6,440 nt of DNA, taken from contig SLAE01000007.1 of NCBI GenBank assembly GCA_007127015.1, positions 1 to 6,440 on the forward strand, given 5' to 3'. Source of the stretch: Desulfonatronospira sp. GTDB taxonomy: Bacteria; Desulfobacterota; Desulfovibrionia; Desulfovibrionales; Desulfonatronovibrionaceae. Both the position numbers and the translations under genes were made by a program. Positions 6,400 to 6,440 of the stretch are shown piece after piece (position 1 is the first letter of the stretch; every line of letters starts with the position of its first letter). Under the pieces are notes generated by a model. The model had not been told where the DNA came from and did no database searches. It saw only the letters and a list, made by a program, of their open reading frames with translations.

Positions 6400-6440
6400 G
6401 TGTCAATACCTCCTTAACGCTTGAGTAAAAAGTTTATATA
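6400..6440 (-). promoter_or_regulatory. Permease leader with strong Shine-Dalgarno; promoter mostly outside window
   Basis: On the minus strand AAGGAGG (plus 6409-6415) precedes the permease ATG by 9 nt and sets the start. Upstream the strand begins TATATAAACTTTTT at the window edge. A TATAAA there (plus 6433-6438) could serve as a -10 element, but any -35 or upstream activator site lies outside, so no promoter is claimed. Confidence 0.6.

Noticed and set aside
6098..6406. Minus-strand 102-residue frame beginning just ahead of the permease start
   Set aside because: It overlaps the permease in another frame, its ATG is badly spaced from the Shine-Dalgarno, and its His/Arg/Gly-rich product is a frame-shift shadow.
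1..6440. CRISPR arrays, insertion sequences, tRNA genes, attachment sites, signs of recent transfer
   Set aside because: Reading both strands showed no spaced repeats, no transposase-like protein, no cloverleaf and no gene with composition clearly unlike its neighbours.

Overview
The window reads as a stretch of a lactate-utilisation operon from a sulfate-reducing bacterium, most likely of the order Desulfovibrionales. This rests on gene order: lactate permease, GlcD-type FAD dehydrogenase, GlcF-type iron-sulfur subunit, phosphate acetyltransferase. It is the order I recall for the Desulfovibrio vulgaris lactate operon (around DVU3026-DVU3029), where acetate kinase follows. No rRNA or other taxonomic marker is present, so genus cannot be given.

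All four genes are on the minus strand, so transcription runs from high to low coordinates. From the right edge: a 41-nt leader with a strong Shine-Dalgarno; the permease (6399-4693); a 193-nt AT-rich gap with a strong GC-rich hairpin and a candidate internal promoter; the flavoprotein (4499-3108); a 15-nt gap; the iron-sulfur subunit (3092-1821); a 170-nt AT-rich gap with an 18-bp perfect inverted repeat and a candidate promoter; then phosphate acetyltransferase from a GTG at 1650 to the left edge, where it is cut after 550 codons. No stretch over 300 bases lacks a gene. I saw no RNA gene, mobile element, CRISPR array or attachment site. The long plus-strand open frames are antisense shadows of these four genes.

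Inferred joint role: the permease imports lactate with protons. The two-subunit dehydrogenase oxidises it (probably the D isomer) to pyruvate, passing electrons from FAD through Fe-S clusters to an acceptor not encoded here. A pyruvate:ferredoxin oxidoreductase outside the window would make acetyl-CoA. Pta converts this to acetyl phosphate for ATP formation by acetate kinase, expected just beyond the left edge.

The coding content is ordinary core metabolism and I do not see a new system. What merits a second look is regulatory: the Rex-like palindrome and possible promoters ahead of pta, and the hairpin plus possible promoter between the permease and dehydrogenase genes.
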